This document shows positions 31,487 to 42,019 of a stretch of 50,000 nucleotides of DNA, in pieces. The stretch lies in contig RPFO01000189.1 in NCBI GenBank assembly GCA_009746045.1, positions 492,137 to 542,136 on the forward strand, given 5' to 3'. How positions within the stretch are numbered: position 1 is the first letter of the stretch; the number at the start of each line of letters is the position of its first letter. The stretch comes from Mesostigma viride. Lineage: Eukaryota > Streptophyta > Mesostigmatophyceae > Mesostigmatales > Mesostigmataceae. A program made the position numbers and the translations under genes. A model generated the notes under the pieces. It was not told the origin of the DNA, did not search any database, and was given only the letters and a program-made list of their open reading frames with translations.

Positions 31487-32006
31487 ATGCTAGAACGTTG
31501 TTCATCGCCTTCCACTCTCTTTTACGCTTGGATGTATATGCCTATGTTTAGACCCTTGTGGTTGGTGTTGTACCCCACAGCAGGAGTTCCTCGGCTACGG
31601 CGTTGGTCATCGACGACCATTTGGGCGCCATCTTTCAACGACTCCCATATCAGTGTCTACTATTGCCTATGAAACCTGATCGGTCTTCCCCTACCCCTGC
31701 CTTCAAGGTACAAGGTAACCCTACTGATACCCCTAAGGTTAGGGCTGCCCAGCAACGGGCCAGTGAGCCAATACGTCCTCCCCCTGTCACTATACTTCTA
31801 CCCTTCCTGCAGCCCCTACCTCTGGTGCTGTACCCCCAAGACGTTCTTTTCCTGCTCCTCTTGCTCGCCCTTCGGTAGATAGCCTTGTTTTGGTTTCACT
31901 ACCTCCATCTCCCCCTCGTCCTACGGTGTCATCCTCCTCTAGTGTAGATACTCCTCTCACCTTAGAGTTTGGCTCCCTATCCATTACTGTTATTAAAAAG
32001 GATTGA
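31487..32006 (+). pseudogene. GypC leader ORF or Gag N-terminus, Pro/Ser-rich
   Basis: About 170 residues readable with one frame break near 31790. The first part gives SSSATALVIDDHLGAIFQRL and KVRAAQQRASEPIRPPPVT. The second gives LPAAPTSGAVPPRRSFPAPL and VDTPLTLEFGSLSITVIKKD, then TGA at 32004-32006. No domain is recognised. Continuity of composition across the break suggests real former coding. It may be a separate leader ORF or the start of Gag. The region 30981-31486 before it contains only a (CCTTTT)-like run near 31180-31200 and no recognisable gene. Confidence 0.4.
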
Positions 32007-32125
32007 TTTTACTTGTTTTCCTCTCTTGGGACATTAAAAGTTTTTCCTTTTTGCTTTCCTTGCTTTAAATTAGGGCGTTGTCCTCCTCCTTATTGCAACC
32101 TTAATTGTTTTTCCTCAAACTGAAC

Positions 32126-33826
32126 ATGGATCTAGTGGGTGGAGAGATGTCACCTATACCTACCACTAATAATTCTAATAATGCCAACAACAATAATAAT
32201 AATAATAATAATAACAATCGTCGTCCCTCTGTCACCCCTCCTACCTATGAACAACGTATGCAAGTCAGATTTAGTGATGACCCTTCCCTTACCTTGAACC
32301 AGGCCCCTGCCCCTCTTGCAACCTTGGCTCAACCCCCCAGCAGGTCCTCACTAACTAACAATGTTTCTAGGCCTCCTTCCCACTCTGTGCCTTCCATGCC
32401 TGCTTTTAACACGGGTCGTACCTCTGCCCCTGTCGGCCCCTCTGGGCGCCCTAGTGCAGTTCCATTTTACCCACCTGCTTCCTGGTCCTACCCTGAGACG
32501 GCCTATGAGGCAGCCCAGGTCCCTACCCGTGTGGCTGATTTAGAAGTAATAGTGATTTCAACACCATGCCCCTAGATGATAGAAATTATGATCATTTTGC
32601 CTACTCCTCTCTTCGTGAGCAATATACTGTTCCTTTCTCCTATGGGCACCAGTCTGAAACGGTGGCCCCTTCTCGACCCCTACCCAAAACCTTTCCTCTT
32701 CCTTCCTTCTATCCCGCTTATGTAGCAGTGGAAGATAGTGGCCCTATGGGAAAAACTGACTCTTCGAATCCCCCTAAGCCTCCTGCTCTTCCCCTCTTTG
32801 CTAACCTTCCCAATTAGCTGGATGTCAAGTCTACCCCTCAACAGTTTTTCACTTTTATTATGTTGCTTACCCAGAACACAGAGTCGTGGCAGAATCATAA
32901 TAGATGGCGTCTCTCTGATGCTGTTTTAGTCCCTCACTATCTTACTACCTGTATTACCCCTGAGCTTGCCAACCTCATCCAGTGTGAATCCTTGGCCTCT
33001 CATGCCTACCCTAACTCAGTAGCAGGATTGTTTTAGCGGTTAGAGAGCCATTTAGTTCCTCCTGATGCAGATTGGCAGGATAGATTAGCCTTTGGTACTT
33101 TGCAGCAAGGTACTAAACCGTTTAAGGAATATATGAAAGAACTTGATGCACAGATGGTACGAATTAGGGATTTGTCGGGCGCAGAAGTACGTGCTCGTTT
33201 CCTTCAAGGCCTCAGTAGACCCTTATTACGTGAGGTAAAACGCCAGTTCTCTGCCTACCGTTTCACTGATCTGCCCCTCAAGCATGTGCGACAACGTCTA
33301 TTAAAGAGTAGCAGATTTCTTTACCACTCCTCTTCCTACCCATCTCCTCCGTGTTGCTGATTGCATGTATGCTCATGCTCCTTTGTGTACTAGGGTTCAT
33401 AACCTTGTCCTCACTCCTGAAGAAGAATAGGCATATGTAGAAGAATTCGATATTTGCGTTACAGATATATCTGCATTGGATGTGTCTCACATCTCGTGTT
33501 ATCATTGTCATGAGGTGGGCCATCTTAAGGCGGAGTGCCCCAAGTTCCTTTCTGGTGCTCCCCCTCATCCCGATGCTCGCCCTCCTCGTACCCCTCAGCG
33601 TGCTCCTATTCGTCCCACTCCAGGACGCATTCCCTCAGCTACCCCTAGTAGGCTGAATGTTGTGCAGACAGGACCCTCAGGGTTCCCCTATGATAATCAG
33701 GCTCCTGCACCCTCTTCGCTCCCTCGCGACCCTCCAGCAGTGGCTTTTTCGCCAGGGACTTCTTCGGGGTTAGTCCCAATGGATGTGGGGGGGAGGGGGA
33801 ACAGTAGGCCTGTCAGCCGGGGGTAA
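32126..33826 (+). pseudogene. GypC gag with zinc knuckle, several stops
   Basis: ATG 32126 (MDLVGGEMSPIP) leads into an Asn run from an AAT microsatellite (about 32180-32215), then Pro/Ser-rich sequence. After a break near 32550 the frame continues to about 33300. It includes capsid blocks TPQQFFTFIMLL, DWQDRLAFGTLQQGTKPFKE and AEVRARFLQGLSRPLLREVK. A second break near 33303 leads to SCYHCHEVGHLKAEC, a CCHC knuckle, and a Pro-rich tail ending at 33826. Three in-frame stops, at 32815, 33034 and 33428, are all TAG, at places where Gln would fit. It is non-functional as read unless UAG is decoded. Confidence 0.82.
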
Positions 33827-35996
33827 CCTGGACAGGTCCTTAGATAGTACCCCAGATAATAATTTTTGCTTGCCTGTTTTTATAACCTCTGTAGGAGCTG
33901 AATCATCCCTACCACTACGTGTGCGTCCTCTTATGTTCTTGAATGGTGGCTTAACCGTCCCTCATACTGTTGTAGACCCCTTCCTGCATGCTGATGAACT
34001 CTTGAATGTCTCTGTGTTAGTGGATAGCGGTGCGGCTAGCTCCTTTGTGAGCGAGGCCCTAGTTAGGCGTTTAGGACTAGTCCCTACCCCTCACACAAAA
34101 ACTGTCACTGTCCATTATGCTGACGGTCGCACCAGTCATTCCCCGGGTACGGTGTCCCTTCCCCTGGTCATACAAGGACGTACGGTCAACCTGACGGCCA
34201 CTATAGGCCCTATCACTACAGCTGATGTATTACTAGGATTAGATTGGCATCAGGATAATAAAATCACTATTAATTATGATACTATGGTCATTTGGTTTCC
34301 AGATAGCTCCTACTGGGTACCAGAACGTCATTATAGATTAGAAAATTTATCCTTGGTAGATATTACTCCTGCACCTGTTGATCCTCCTGTGAGACCTATA
34401 CCTGAAGTATTAATGTCCAATGACGAATTGCGATCTGAACTAAAGGAATATGGATACCTATTATGTATGTTCCTTCAGTTAGAAGTACAAGAGATACCTA
34501 TCACTAATAATAGTGTGGATATAGATGTAAATACAGTGGATACAATAGGAGTGGGATTTACTGAAAATGAAATAGTTAGATACATGGCTGTGATAGATTC
34601 CTCAAAAGTATTTGAAGAAAAGACTCCTTCTTATCCTCCTCCTCGTTCTGTTTTACACCGTGTAGTTATCAAGGACGGTGCAGTTCCGACGCACTCTCCG
34701 ATGTATAGAATGGGCCCTACAGAATTAAAGGAACTAAAACAGATTTTAGTATCACTATTAGAAGCAGGATTGATAGAGCCTAGTAACTCCCCCTACTCCG
34801 CTGGTGTCCTGTTAGTTCCTAAGCCAAATGGCAAGTTTCGCCTAGTTACTGATTATAGGAAGCTAAACGATATTACTGTGAAGTCTAAATACCCTCTACC
34901 TCGTATTGATGATATATTTAATAAGGTTAAAGGTTCTACCTGTTTCACAGTACTAGATTGTGCGGATGGTTTTTGGCAACTACGTATAGCTCCTGAGGAT
35001 TGCCACAAAACCGCCTTTGCTACCCCTTTTGGGCATTATCAGTTTAGAGTAGCGGCTATGGGACTCTGTAACTCTCCTGCCTCCTTCCAAATGTTAATGA
35101 ATGAAGTACTTAGACCTGTTATGGGAAATTCCCACCTTCCTCAAGTGTCCTCTGATTTAAAGGATCCTTCCTTCTCCTCTGTTTCTTTATCTGAGCATGA
35201 CCGTTCTTGTGCTCAAGCTTACTTAGATGATATCCTTATTTATTCTCCTGATTTTGAAACGCACTTACGTGATTTAAAGAAAGTACTAGAAATTATGGCT
35301 GAAAATTCTTTATGGGCGCGCCGTGCTAAAGTTCGTTCGGGTAGGAGTGTCCCATTTTTAGGGCACGTCCTGTCAGATGCCGGGGTTGCTACCGACCCTG
35401 ACAAGACTAAGTCAATTCAGGAATGGCCTACCCCTACCGACGTTAAAGGTGTACGTAGTTTTCTAGGAATTGCTTCTTACTATAGGCGTTTTATCCCGCG
35501 TTTCGCAACTATAGCAGCTCCTATTAATCATCTATTAAAGAAGGATATCCCCTTTGTTTGGAGTAGTGAATGCCAGTCGGCTTTTCAGTGTCTAAAATCC
35601 CTACTCCTCTCCCCTCCTGTACTCATCCTACCGGACACTACTAAACCCTTTGTTGTAGCCACAGATGCTAGCAAGGTAGCTATAGGGGGCGTCCTTCTCC
35701 AGGATCAGGGTCAGGGCTTACAGCCAATCGAGTATATCTCTAGGACAATGCTTCCTGCGGAGCGTAACTATCCCGTCCACCAGCAAGAACTATTAGCTGT
35801 GGTGTACTGTTGCCACGCGTGGCAGCACTTTCTTAAAGGTGCTCAATTTGATGTTTGTCTGAATGAACCCTGTGAGATTGATCCTTATAGATTAGTTATC
35901 CAGACAGATCACCGCCCTCTTACCCATCTTCTCTCACAACCCAACCTTACCCCTCGTCAAGCGCGCTGGATGGAGTTTTTAGCACAGTTCTCCCCA
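33783..35996 (+). pseudogene. GypC protease, reverse transcriptase and most of RNase H
   Basis: A single open frame of 738 residues with no breaks. Protease: VSVLVDSGAASSFVSEALVR (DSGA), then TADVLLGLDWHQDN. RT: MYRMGPTELKELKQILVSLL, FRLVTDYRKLNDITVKSKYP, FTVLDCADGFWQLRIAPEDC, AAMGLCNSPASFQM, and AYLDDILIYSPDF with the YLDD catalytic pair. SFLGIASYYRRFIPRF ends it. RNase H: VVATDASKVAIGGVLLQ, NYPVHQQELLAVVYCCHAWQ, LVIQTDHRPLTHLLSQ. The frame is cut at FLAQFSP by a foreign insertion whose first bases supply the TAG at 35997-35999. Relatively AT-rich codons contrast with ORF3. Confidence 0.9.
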
Positions 35997-37313
35997 TAGT
36001 CCGTAGAGCCATTTTTGGCACTTCCATACCCCCTAAAATGAAAAAAATCATAACTCCCAGACCGCTACTCCAAATACCCTCAACCAAGATGCCAGGAATA
36101 TCTACACTTCAAGGGCTTTCAGAATATGCAATAATATCTTGAGTCCCGTAAGTGGGTTGCATGATATTCTCAGTCAAAGTTGGACAAAAGACGAACATTT
36201 TCATGCATCACACCATGGAACCCCCCCCTTTTTTTCAGGGGAGGGTTGTAAACACCAATGTCAAGGTTGGATAATTTTATTAGGTAGTTCAGGCATCCCC
36301 ATACCAGGGGGGGCCACTCAGAATTGAGTTTTGCACATGGCACCACGCTCATATACGTGTGTGGGTTACGCGCGCGTAGACAGCCATCTATGACATGCAA
36401 CACAGCAATGCATTATAACAAGCTACAAAAGACTGGCAAAAGTGCTGGAATGCAAACGGGTTGCCTACCTAAACTAACGGGGTGGTATACTCTAAGGAAA
36501 TGCCATAAACTGAGCACTCACAGGGCTGATACCACTCTTTACAGCAGGCATGGAAGCTTGCTAAGTGCTGCACCAATAAACTCGTCCACTATAATGCATG
36601 GCAGGCGTATTCCGCGCCAAACAACATGCAAACACGTTGCCGTACCTGGCTCATTCACGTCCCGCCCGGATTCCGCTGGCCGGCACCCTCAGATCTCACA
36701 CATACTAGTGCGCTAAAGGCATAGGCCGACATAGCCGCATCATGCATGCATCCGCTATGGTTACTACGTTGATATTCCGTGCAAATATGACCTACAAACG
36801 CGTCCGCAATCCCAGCAAACCTTGCAGCAGATGTCCCGTACCAAACCTGGATGCTCGGGCTGGCGCAGACTGCTCGGCCATACAGAGAAAATCGAAATAT
36901 GGTGAGCTATAACTCATATGGCACTGACGACCAAGAAGGCAGTATTTTCCTACCTGTATTTTCCCAGTCCTACCAATCTGGCCATGCCTGACCTACGAAA
37001 AACACGCATCGTCATTCTGAGCGACATTCTGAACCGTCTCAGGCCGCGAGACGCAAAAATTTCCGTGATAACGGCACGTTGGCAGCCATATCTCGATACG
37101 CGCGCGCGCGAGTGAAAATTTCCCGCCAAAGTCACGTGATACATTCTCAATTCACGTTGTAATAACCAGGCTATGGCGAATATACCTACCAAACCTATGC
37201 ACCACCTTCGTCCCTAAGTGTCTCCGGACCCACCGGACACGTGTCCTCCGTCAGAAGTGGCGCGGCGCTACCGGCGCGGCGCCGTTTCTGGCGGGAACCC
37301 AAACAGTATCGAA
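35997..37313. mobile_element. 1.3 kb insertion in the GypC RNase H
   Basis: RNase H stops at FSP (35996) and resumes at FDTVYGLQYV (37314), so about 1,317 bases are foreign. No ORF with a recognisable motif, no LTR, no TIR and no clear target duplication. At the right border the insert ends with AAACAGTATCGAA, the exact inverse of the adjoining gene sequence TTCGATACTGTTT. This makes a 26-base perfect palindrome. The insert has runs such as (CG)n near 37100 and GGCGCGGCGC twice near 37260-37280. Confidence 0.8.
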
Positions 37314-37628
37314 TTCGATACTGTTTACGGACTTCAGTATGTTAAGGGTGTAGATAACATAGTACCAGATGCACTCTCTCGTCGTGCAGATTACTCCTTT
37401 TTCGAGGACCTTGATGTTCTCAATACTACTCTAGTTCCTACTACTATGGGTGTAACCCCTTATGGTGAACTACCTGATGATGAATCCTCTGCCTATCTCT
37501 TTCATACTGCTGTTCGCATGCCTGATCTCCTTTCTCACGTAGGACTCTCTCTCCCGTGTGAGGCCCTTCCTGTGGTCTCGGTGGGGGGGAGGGGAAAAAT
37601 AAAATTTCCATACCGCTTAGCCATATAG
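37314..37628 (+). pseudogene. GypC RNase H C-terminus and linker
   Basis: FDTVYGLQYVKGVDNIVPDA and LSRR are the closing block of Ty3 RNase H (compare VQYVPGSQNVVPDALSRR in GypB). A Leu/Pro-rich linker with no domain follows, ending at a TAG at 37626-37628 after a likely frame shift. This piece proves that the sequence at 35997-37313 is an insertion. Confidence 0.85.
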
Positions 37629-38020
37629 CGACTAGGTCAGGAAAGTCTTATGATAACATAGTCCCTCTAGGACCTCCCCTTCTCTTTGGCAAGGCGGTAG
37701 GAGACCTCTTTAAACCTGTTCTGGATACCTCTGTAGCGATGCCTACCTCTGATCTTGAACGCCTTATTAGTAGATTTACGGCCACTGAGCCGGAAGCTTT
37801 AGCTGCCATTGCAGCCCTTCCCCAACAATTAGGCAAGCACCCTTGTAAATTTGTAGGTGGGTTTTTATATGTGCAAATAGCCGATTCTCCCCCTCAATGG
37901 CGCCTGTATGTCCCTCCTATCTGTCGCTCCTCCTTGCTCTTTGAGTTGCATGACTTAGCTGCTCATCAGGGTGGTAAACGGGTACGGGACCTAGTAGCCC
38001 GCTCTTACTACTGGAGGTGT
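37629..38020 (+). pseudogene. GypC integrase zinc-binding N-terminus, truncated
   Basis: Reading in the frame that contains MPTSDLERLISRFTATEP, it reaches FVGGFLYVQIADSPPQWRLY, LLFELHDLAAHQGGKRVRDL and VARSYYWR. These match the HHCC start of Ty3 integrase, two His followed by 'YYWPGM'. Directly after YYWR the match stops. The CxxC pair, the D-D-E core and any chromodomain are absent. About 1.3 kb present in GypB has no counterpart, so this is an internal deletion joined to ORF3. Confidence 0.82.
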
Positions 38021-39973
38021 TCCCCTGGCTTCCGGGCGAGGGCGAGGCAGATATAGATGACAACCCCTGTGACCTCCTACGGGCGGTCGAGTTCATGGAG
38101 ATCGCGGACCAGACAGCGGGAGTAGCATTTGGCGACCCTTCCCCTACGGACGCACCAGTCGAGGCACAGTACACGCCAGAGTATTCGGCCTCCCCTGCAG
38201 CGTCCTCCTCCTCAGTGTCGGCTCCTTCCCCTGTCCCGTCTTCACCACGGTCGACCCGGCGCGCGTCGGTGGAGCCTACCCGTTTGGGCTCGGATCGTGA
38301 GCCTGATCCTCTCTCGGCGACTGTTTCTGCGATGCAGGCACAGATCCAGTCCCTGACCGCGGCTTTCGGGGCCTTCATGGCGGCCCAGGCGCATGCTCCA
38401 GCCACGCCAGGTGGGGTGTCTTTTGTATCTGTGCCCCCTTCCCCTTCGGTTGCCTCGGCGCCTACGGTTTCGCCCGCGCTGTGCGAGCCCTCGGTAGCTG
38501 CGGTTTCTTCTGTTGCTGCGGCTCCTACGCCTCCGGCTGTCTCTGCGCCTGCTACCGACGTACCTGCGCCTCTGCGCGAGTCTTCCGCCCCAGCGGCCGC
38601 GCCCGCCGTCGTCGCTTCCGGGCCCCCACAGCGCCAGCGCCGCCATCGCGGGGTTTCTTTAGCGACCCGGGCGGTCTTCCCAGGCTTTGGGAGGGTGGTC
38701 CTCCGCAGAGGATTCCGGTGCCCGACTGGAGCTTGGATGGTAACCAGTCGTATGCCGGATTGCCTGTCCCTACGGGCCCTGTTTTCAACATGTGGCCTGG
38801 GGGTGCGCCGCCACCGGAGACCGGAGCGCCAGCTGCGGTGGCGGGTCCGTCGCGACCCCCTCCGGCAGCAGGTCCGACGCGACCTCCTGTTGTACCGGCG
38901 CCGTCTGCGTCTGTGCCGGTTCCTATACCCCTGCTTCGGCCCCTGTCCCTTCGGCCCCGCGGTCTTTGGCTGCGGTTGTTCGGGCCAGCGGCCCTGATCC
39001 TCGCGCCACCCGCGCTGCTGATTCCCTCCGGGAGTTGTCCGAGGGCGATCAGGATCGGGTCCCTTCTGTGGTGCATGCGACGCCGGAGTCGCGCGACACG
39101 CCTGTCCTTGGGTACGGTATGTCTGCGCACGCCTGCCGACAGTGTGACCTGCCGCGCGCCTCCGCCGAGCTTGCCATTTCGCCCATGTCCCTCGGGTTCT
39201 CCCAGGTGTGTCGGGCGCCGCGGGACCGTGGCCTACCCATTGAGACTGATCGGCCTCCTTTCGATATGGTTATTGTAGCTGATCCTGTGTTCCAGGGCGA
39301 GATCCTGGTTCGGCGCGTTCTGTATCGCTGGGCTAGGCGTCACAATGACTTGGACACCTACGGTGGGTTCCAGTGGGCTTACCCTCCGCCTCTGGGCATT
39401 ATGGCCTCAGATGCCCTTACGGTAGAGTTTCCTGTGGTGCCGGGTGCTACGTACAGCACGGTTCTCCAGCCCATCCTAGAGTGGGATGCCCGTCGTCCAG
39501 CGCCCATCCCGGGCCAGGGTCTGGACTCCCGTGGCCATCCTCCTCCTCGGGCTAGCGACTACCTCGAGACGTTCGGGTCGCGACAGTGTGCCCGTCGGTG
39601 GCGCTTCCGTGAGGTTCGGCACATCCGGATGTGGCCGTCTGACGTGGAGCCCCTGGTAGATCTGTTCTTCCCGACGGGTTTGCGCTCTCGGATCCGGTAT
39701 CATCGCCTACTCCTGCGGGCTCTCTGCTTGATCGCGGTAGAGCCTTTCCTACGCCTCTTTGCCTGTGGTTTCCTGGACTGGGCCCGTGGCCAGGTCGTTC
39801 TTACGCAGCATAGGTATTACTGGGCCTTCCTGGGTCTTTTTCCTGATGGCGTGTGGGCCGATGTTTTCCTCACTGTAGATAGGCATGACAATGCCGATGA
39901 TGTGGCCCACTACCATGCGTATCTGGATGTTCTGCTGGCCTCGCGTGGCACTTATCAGACTGATGGCAACTAG
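38017..39973 (+). pseudogene. GypC ORF3, GC-rich, unknown function
   Basis: About 640 residues across three frames, with shifts near 38640 and 38940. The first ATG in the opening frame is near 38095 (MEIADQTAG). The N-terminal half is Ala/Pro/Ser-rich with a short helix, MQAQIQSLTAAFGAFMAAQA. The middle is Pro-rich (GGAPPPETGAPAAVAGPSRP). The C-terminal 300 residues look globular: DMVIVADPVFQGEILVRRVL, YGGFQWAYPPPLGIMASDAL, FLRLFACGFLDWARGQVVLT, ending QTDGN and TAG at 39973. Base composition is much more GC-rich than GypC gag and pol. Its position matches ORF3 of GypB. Similarity between the two is at best weak (a Trp/Arg-rich block). No envelope features are seen. Confidence 0.65.
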
Positions 39974-40342
39974 ATAGAGGGCCTTAGGCCCGACCTGAGG
40001 GTGTTGTCCCTCCGGTATATAGAGTCGCCCTCACGTTCTGGCCAGTTGACTGGTCGTTCTTGGTCCTTGGTACTGATTTGTTTACTCTGTGTGTCCTGCC
40101 CAGTGCCGTCCCCCCCGGCAAGGACTCTGTTCCAGGCAGTTAGGGGAACCTACCACCAGGCTTGGTGCTGGTTAACCCTACACCTCCCGGCGTGGTGGTG
40201 GAGACCGAGTTAATACGTTGGTGCTTTGTATCTTGGATGGCCTGCCGATTGTGTTGGTGTGTGCTGGGTGCATTAGGTTTCCTATCCCTTGGTTTCCTCC
40301 CTGTGCGTAGGGAGAGGGCTCCCTACCTTTGTGGGGGGGAGG
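39974..40342 (+). other. GypC 3' untranslated region and polypurine tract
   Basis: No gene. TTTGTGGGGGGGAGG directly before the LTR at 40343 is the likely polypurine tract. Confidence 0.7.
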
Positions 40343-40906
40343 TGTTACGTCGCGTAACTTTTGTTGTTGTTACGGACGTAAATTAGGTCCCTTGTTGCCT
40401 CAGCCATTCCGGAGCAGTTCGCTGACTTTCCTAGGCTTACGTGTAGTAAGGACCTTTTGGCCGGTCGGTACCGGGCCTTGTGACGTGGCACTTGTACAGT
40501 ATGGTGGTTCGGTGCAGTCGCGCCGCGCTGCGTACTTTAGTAGTGGTCCTTTTATCCTGCGTGTGAACCTTGTGGACGTGCGTTGGTCCTGTGTGCGAGG
40601 GTCGATGTCGGCCCGAGCATACACGCCTGTCGGCGATCATTTATGCAGCAGTTGTCCTTCGTGAATGGCACTCGGCGTGTGTTAAATGAATTAACACATA
40701 TAGGCTTGGGTCACGGCAGTGTAGTATTGTTTCCTTCGTAGTACCCTGGTTTTATTCGGTATATGGCGTATTATAAGGGAATGCAGCGTCGTCGCGTCCT
40801 AGGTCTTATAGCCAATATAGCTCCTCACTCCTCGGTAGGTGCCTCATCACTAGTTTAGGTAAGGTTAGGCGAGATGTTTGGGATAGAGTCGAGCCAGGAC
40901 GTAACA
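40343..40906 (+). repeat. GypC 3' LTR
   Basis: 564 bp, same ends as the 5' LTR. Seen differences are a missing TTGAGAAGCA-like 10 bases and CGGCGTG for CGTCGTG. It is followed by GGCAT, the target duplication. Confidence 0.92.
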
Positions 40907-40965
40907 GGCATCCGTCCTCACGCCGCGCCGCGCTATACTGTCATGCAGTCTGCAGATGTCTTGCC

Positions 40966-40995
40966 CAGTTCAGTTCAGTTCAGTTCAGTTTAGTT
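40966..40995 (+). repeat. (CAGTT)n microsatellite
   Basis: Five perfect CAGTT units and one TAGTT. It lies in the right part of the TIR transposon. Confidence 0.9.
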
Positions 40996-41120
40996 GGAAT
41001 CCCACGCCGGTCATATCCAACAGAGATAGTTTAGCGACGTAAGTAGATCGGATGGTACTAGGGTACTGTGATATGTCTTGCCCAGTAATTGCCTGTCGCC
41101 GGAGAGGCATGCCGGCATCA

Positions 41121-41200
41121 AGCCACGTGGCGACTCATCTTGCCACGTGGTGCCGCATCTTGCCACGTGGTGCCGCAGCTCGGCCACGTAGCGCTGCGCT
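41121..41200 (+). repeat. ~20 bp tandem repeat with CACGTGG
   Basis: About four units of CTTGCCACGTGGTGCCGCAT with changes at the outer units. One related unit lies on the left side of GypC at about 30307-30330. CACGTGG is also the plant G-box core, but here it is best read as part of the transposon interior. Confidence 0.75.
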
Positions 41201-41361
41201 ATTGGGGGCCAGTAATACGAGGCCACCGCCGCCGACCCTCGTTTTACTTGCCAGCCCCTATTTCAATTCAGGGGCCGGCGCTTACCGCAGCAGTCAGGCC
41301 CTGGGACGGGCCCCTAGTATCCAGGAAATTTTGCCTGGAGATGTCACCCCTCCTGAATCCA

Positions 41362-42019
41362 CCATCTTCCGGAGCAGTCCGGAGCCATGATTGAATCTTC
41401 AGGCCTAGTTCAGGCTGCCATTTTAGTAGAGATTGTCTCCCGGAACCAGAGTGGGCCAGACATTACAGATTCCGATCTAGAAAGTGTCCAGGCCCGGAAA
41501 AGAAGCAGGCCGCCGGCAGAATATTCTTGTTGACCAGGTCCAGGCTGACAAGTCCAGTGCGCGCCGTCATGGCGCCTTTTGTAACTGCCGCGGTTTCTTG
41601 GCCACCCCTCCACAACGGTTCAGCGCGCCCGTAGTCTGCCGCGGCTTCTTGGGGCGGTTTCTTGGGGGGCCACCTCCCGCCCCGCCACCCCCGCCCTTCC
41701 CCCAACGATTTTCGCCGCTGATTTAATTGATCATGACGACAGACCTCTCGTTCTGGGTTTCCGCTCATCCAGTTTGACCGTCCGATGATTGATCTACGGC
41801 CACGCATACGACCGCGCCAGGGCGCCACCTTTTCCATAGTTTCCCCAAAACCACCAACATTTCAAAAGTGTCATACTTTTATTTCGAACCCAAGATCCGA
41901 CAGTTCAGACTGGCGGGCCGAATATCTGACGGTCAAATCTGCGAGTGGTACCAGGCAAAAAGGAATCACAGTGATCGCAGGGAATTTGGCTGTGCACTTG
42001 TCCCACGCCGTGGACAAGC
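41362..42019. other. No gene recognised
   Basis: Several open frames without motifs. The stretch ends in CTTGTCCCACGCCGTGGACAAG, which borders the satellite piece. Confidence 0.35.

Larger units (their letters stand above)
30394..40906 (+). mobile_element. GypC: Ty3/Gypsy element, integrase core lost
   Basis: 10.5 kb with LTRs at 30394-30967 and 40343-40906 and a perfect 5-base target duplication GGCAT (30389-30393, 40907-40911). LTRs differ mainly by one 10-base indel. Inside are the primer-binding site, a leader ORF, gag with zinc knuckle, protease-RT-RNase H, a 1.3 kb foreign insertion, the rest of RNase H, the integrase N-terminus only, and a GC-rich ORF3. It cannot integrate by its own means as read. 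Confidence 0.92.
30073..41355. mobile_element. Terminal-inverted-repeat transposon, split by GypC
   Basis: CAGGAGGGGTGACAT (30073-30087) and its exact inverse ATGTCACCCCTCCTG (41341-41355) are flanked outside by the same six bases AATCCA (30067-30072, 41356-41361). Removing GypC leaves about 765 bp. Subterminal regions on both sides are full of AGGGGCC/GGCCCCT words, and the centre has CACGTGG repeats. It has no transposase, so it is non-autonomous. CAGG ends and subterminal motifs recall hAT elements, but those make 8-base duplications, so the superfamily is open. Confidence 0.72.

Noticed and set aside
32815-33430. Genome-wide reassignment of UAG to Gln
   Set aside because: The GypC pol, CopA pol and beta-helix exons have no in-frame UAG, and GypB gag uses UAG as its stop beside a frameshift site.
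35997-37313. Helitron in GypC
   Set aside because: No TC start, no CTRR end with a preceding hairpin, and no clean A/T target at the borders.
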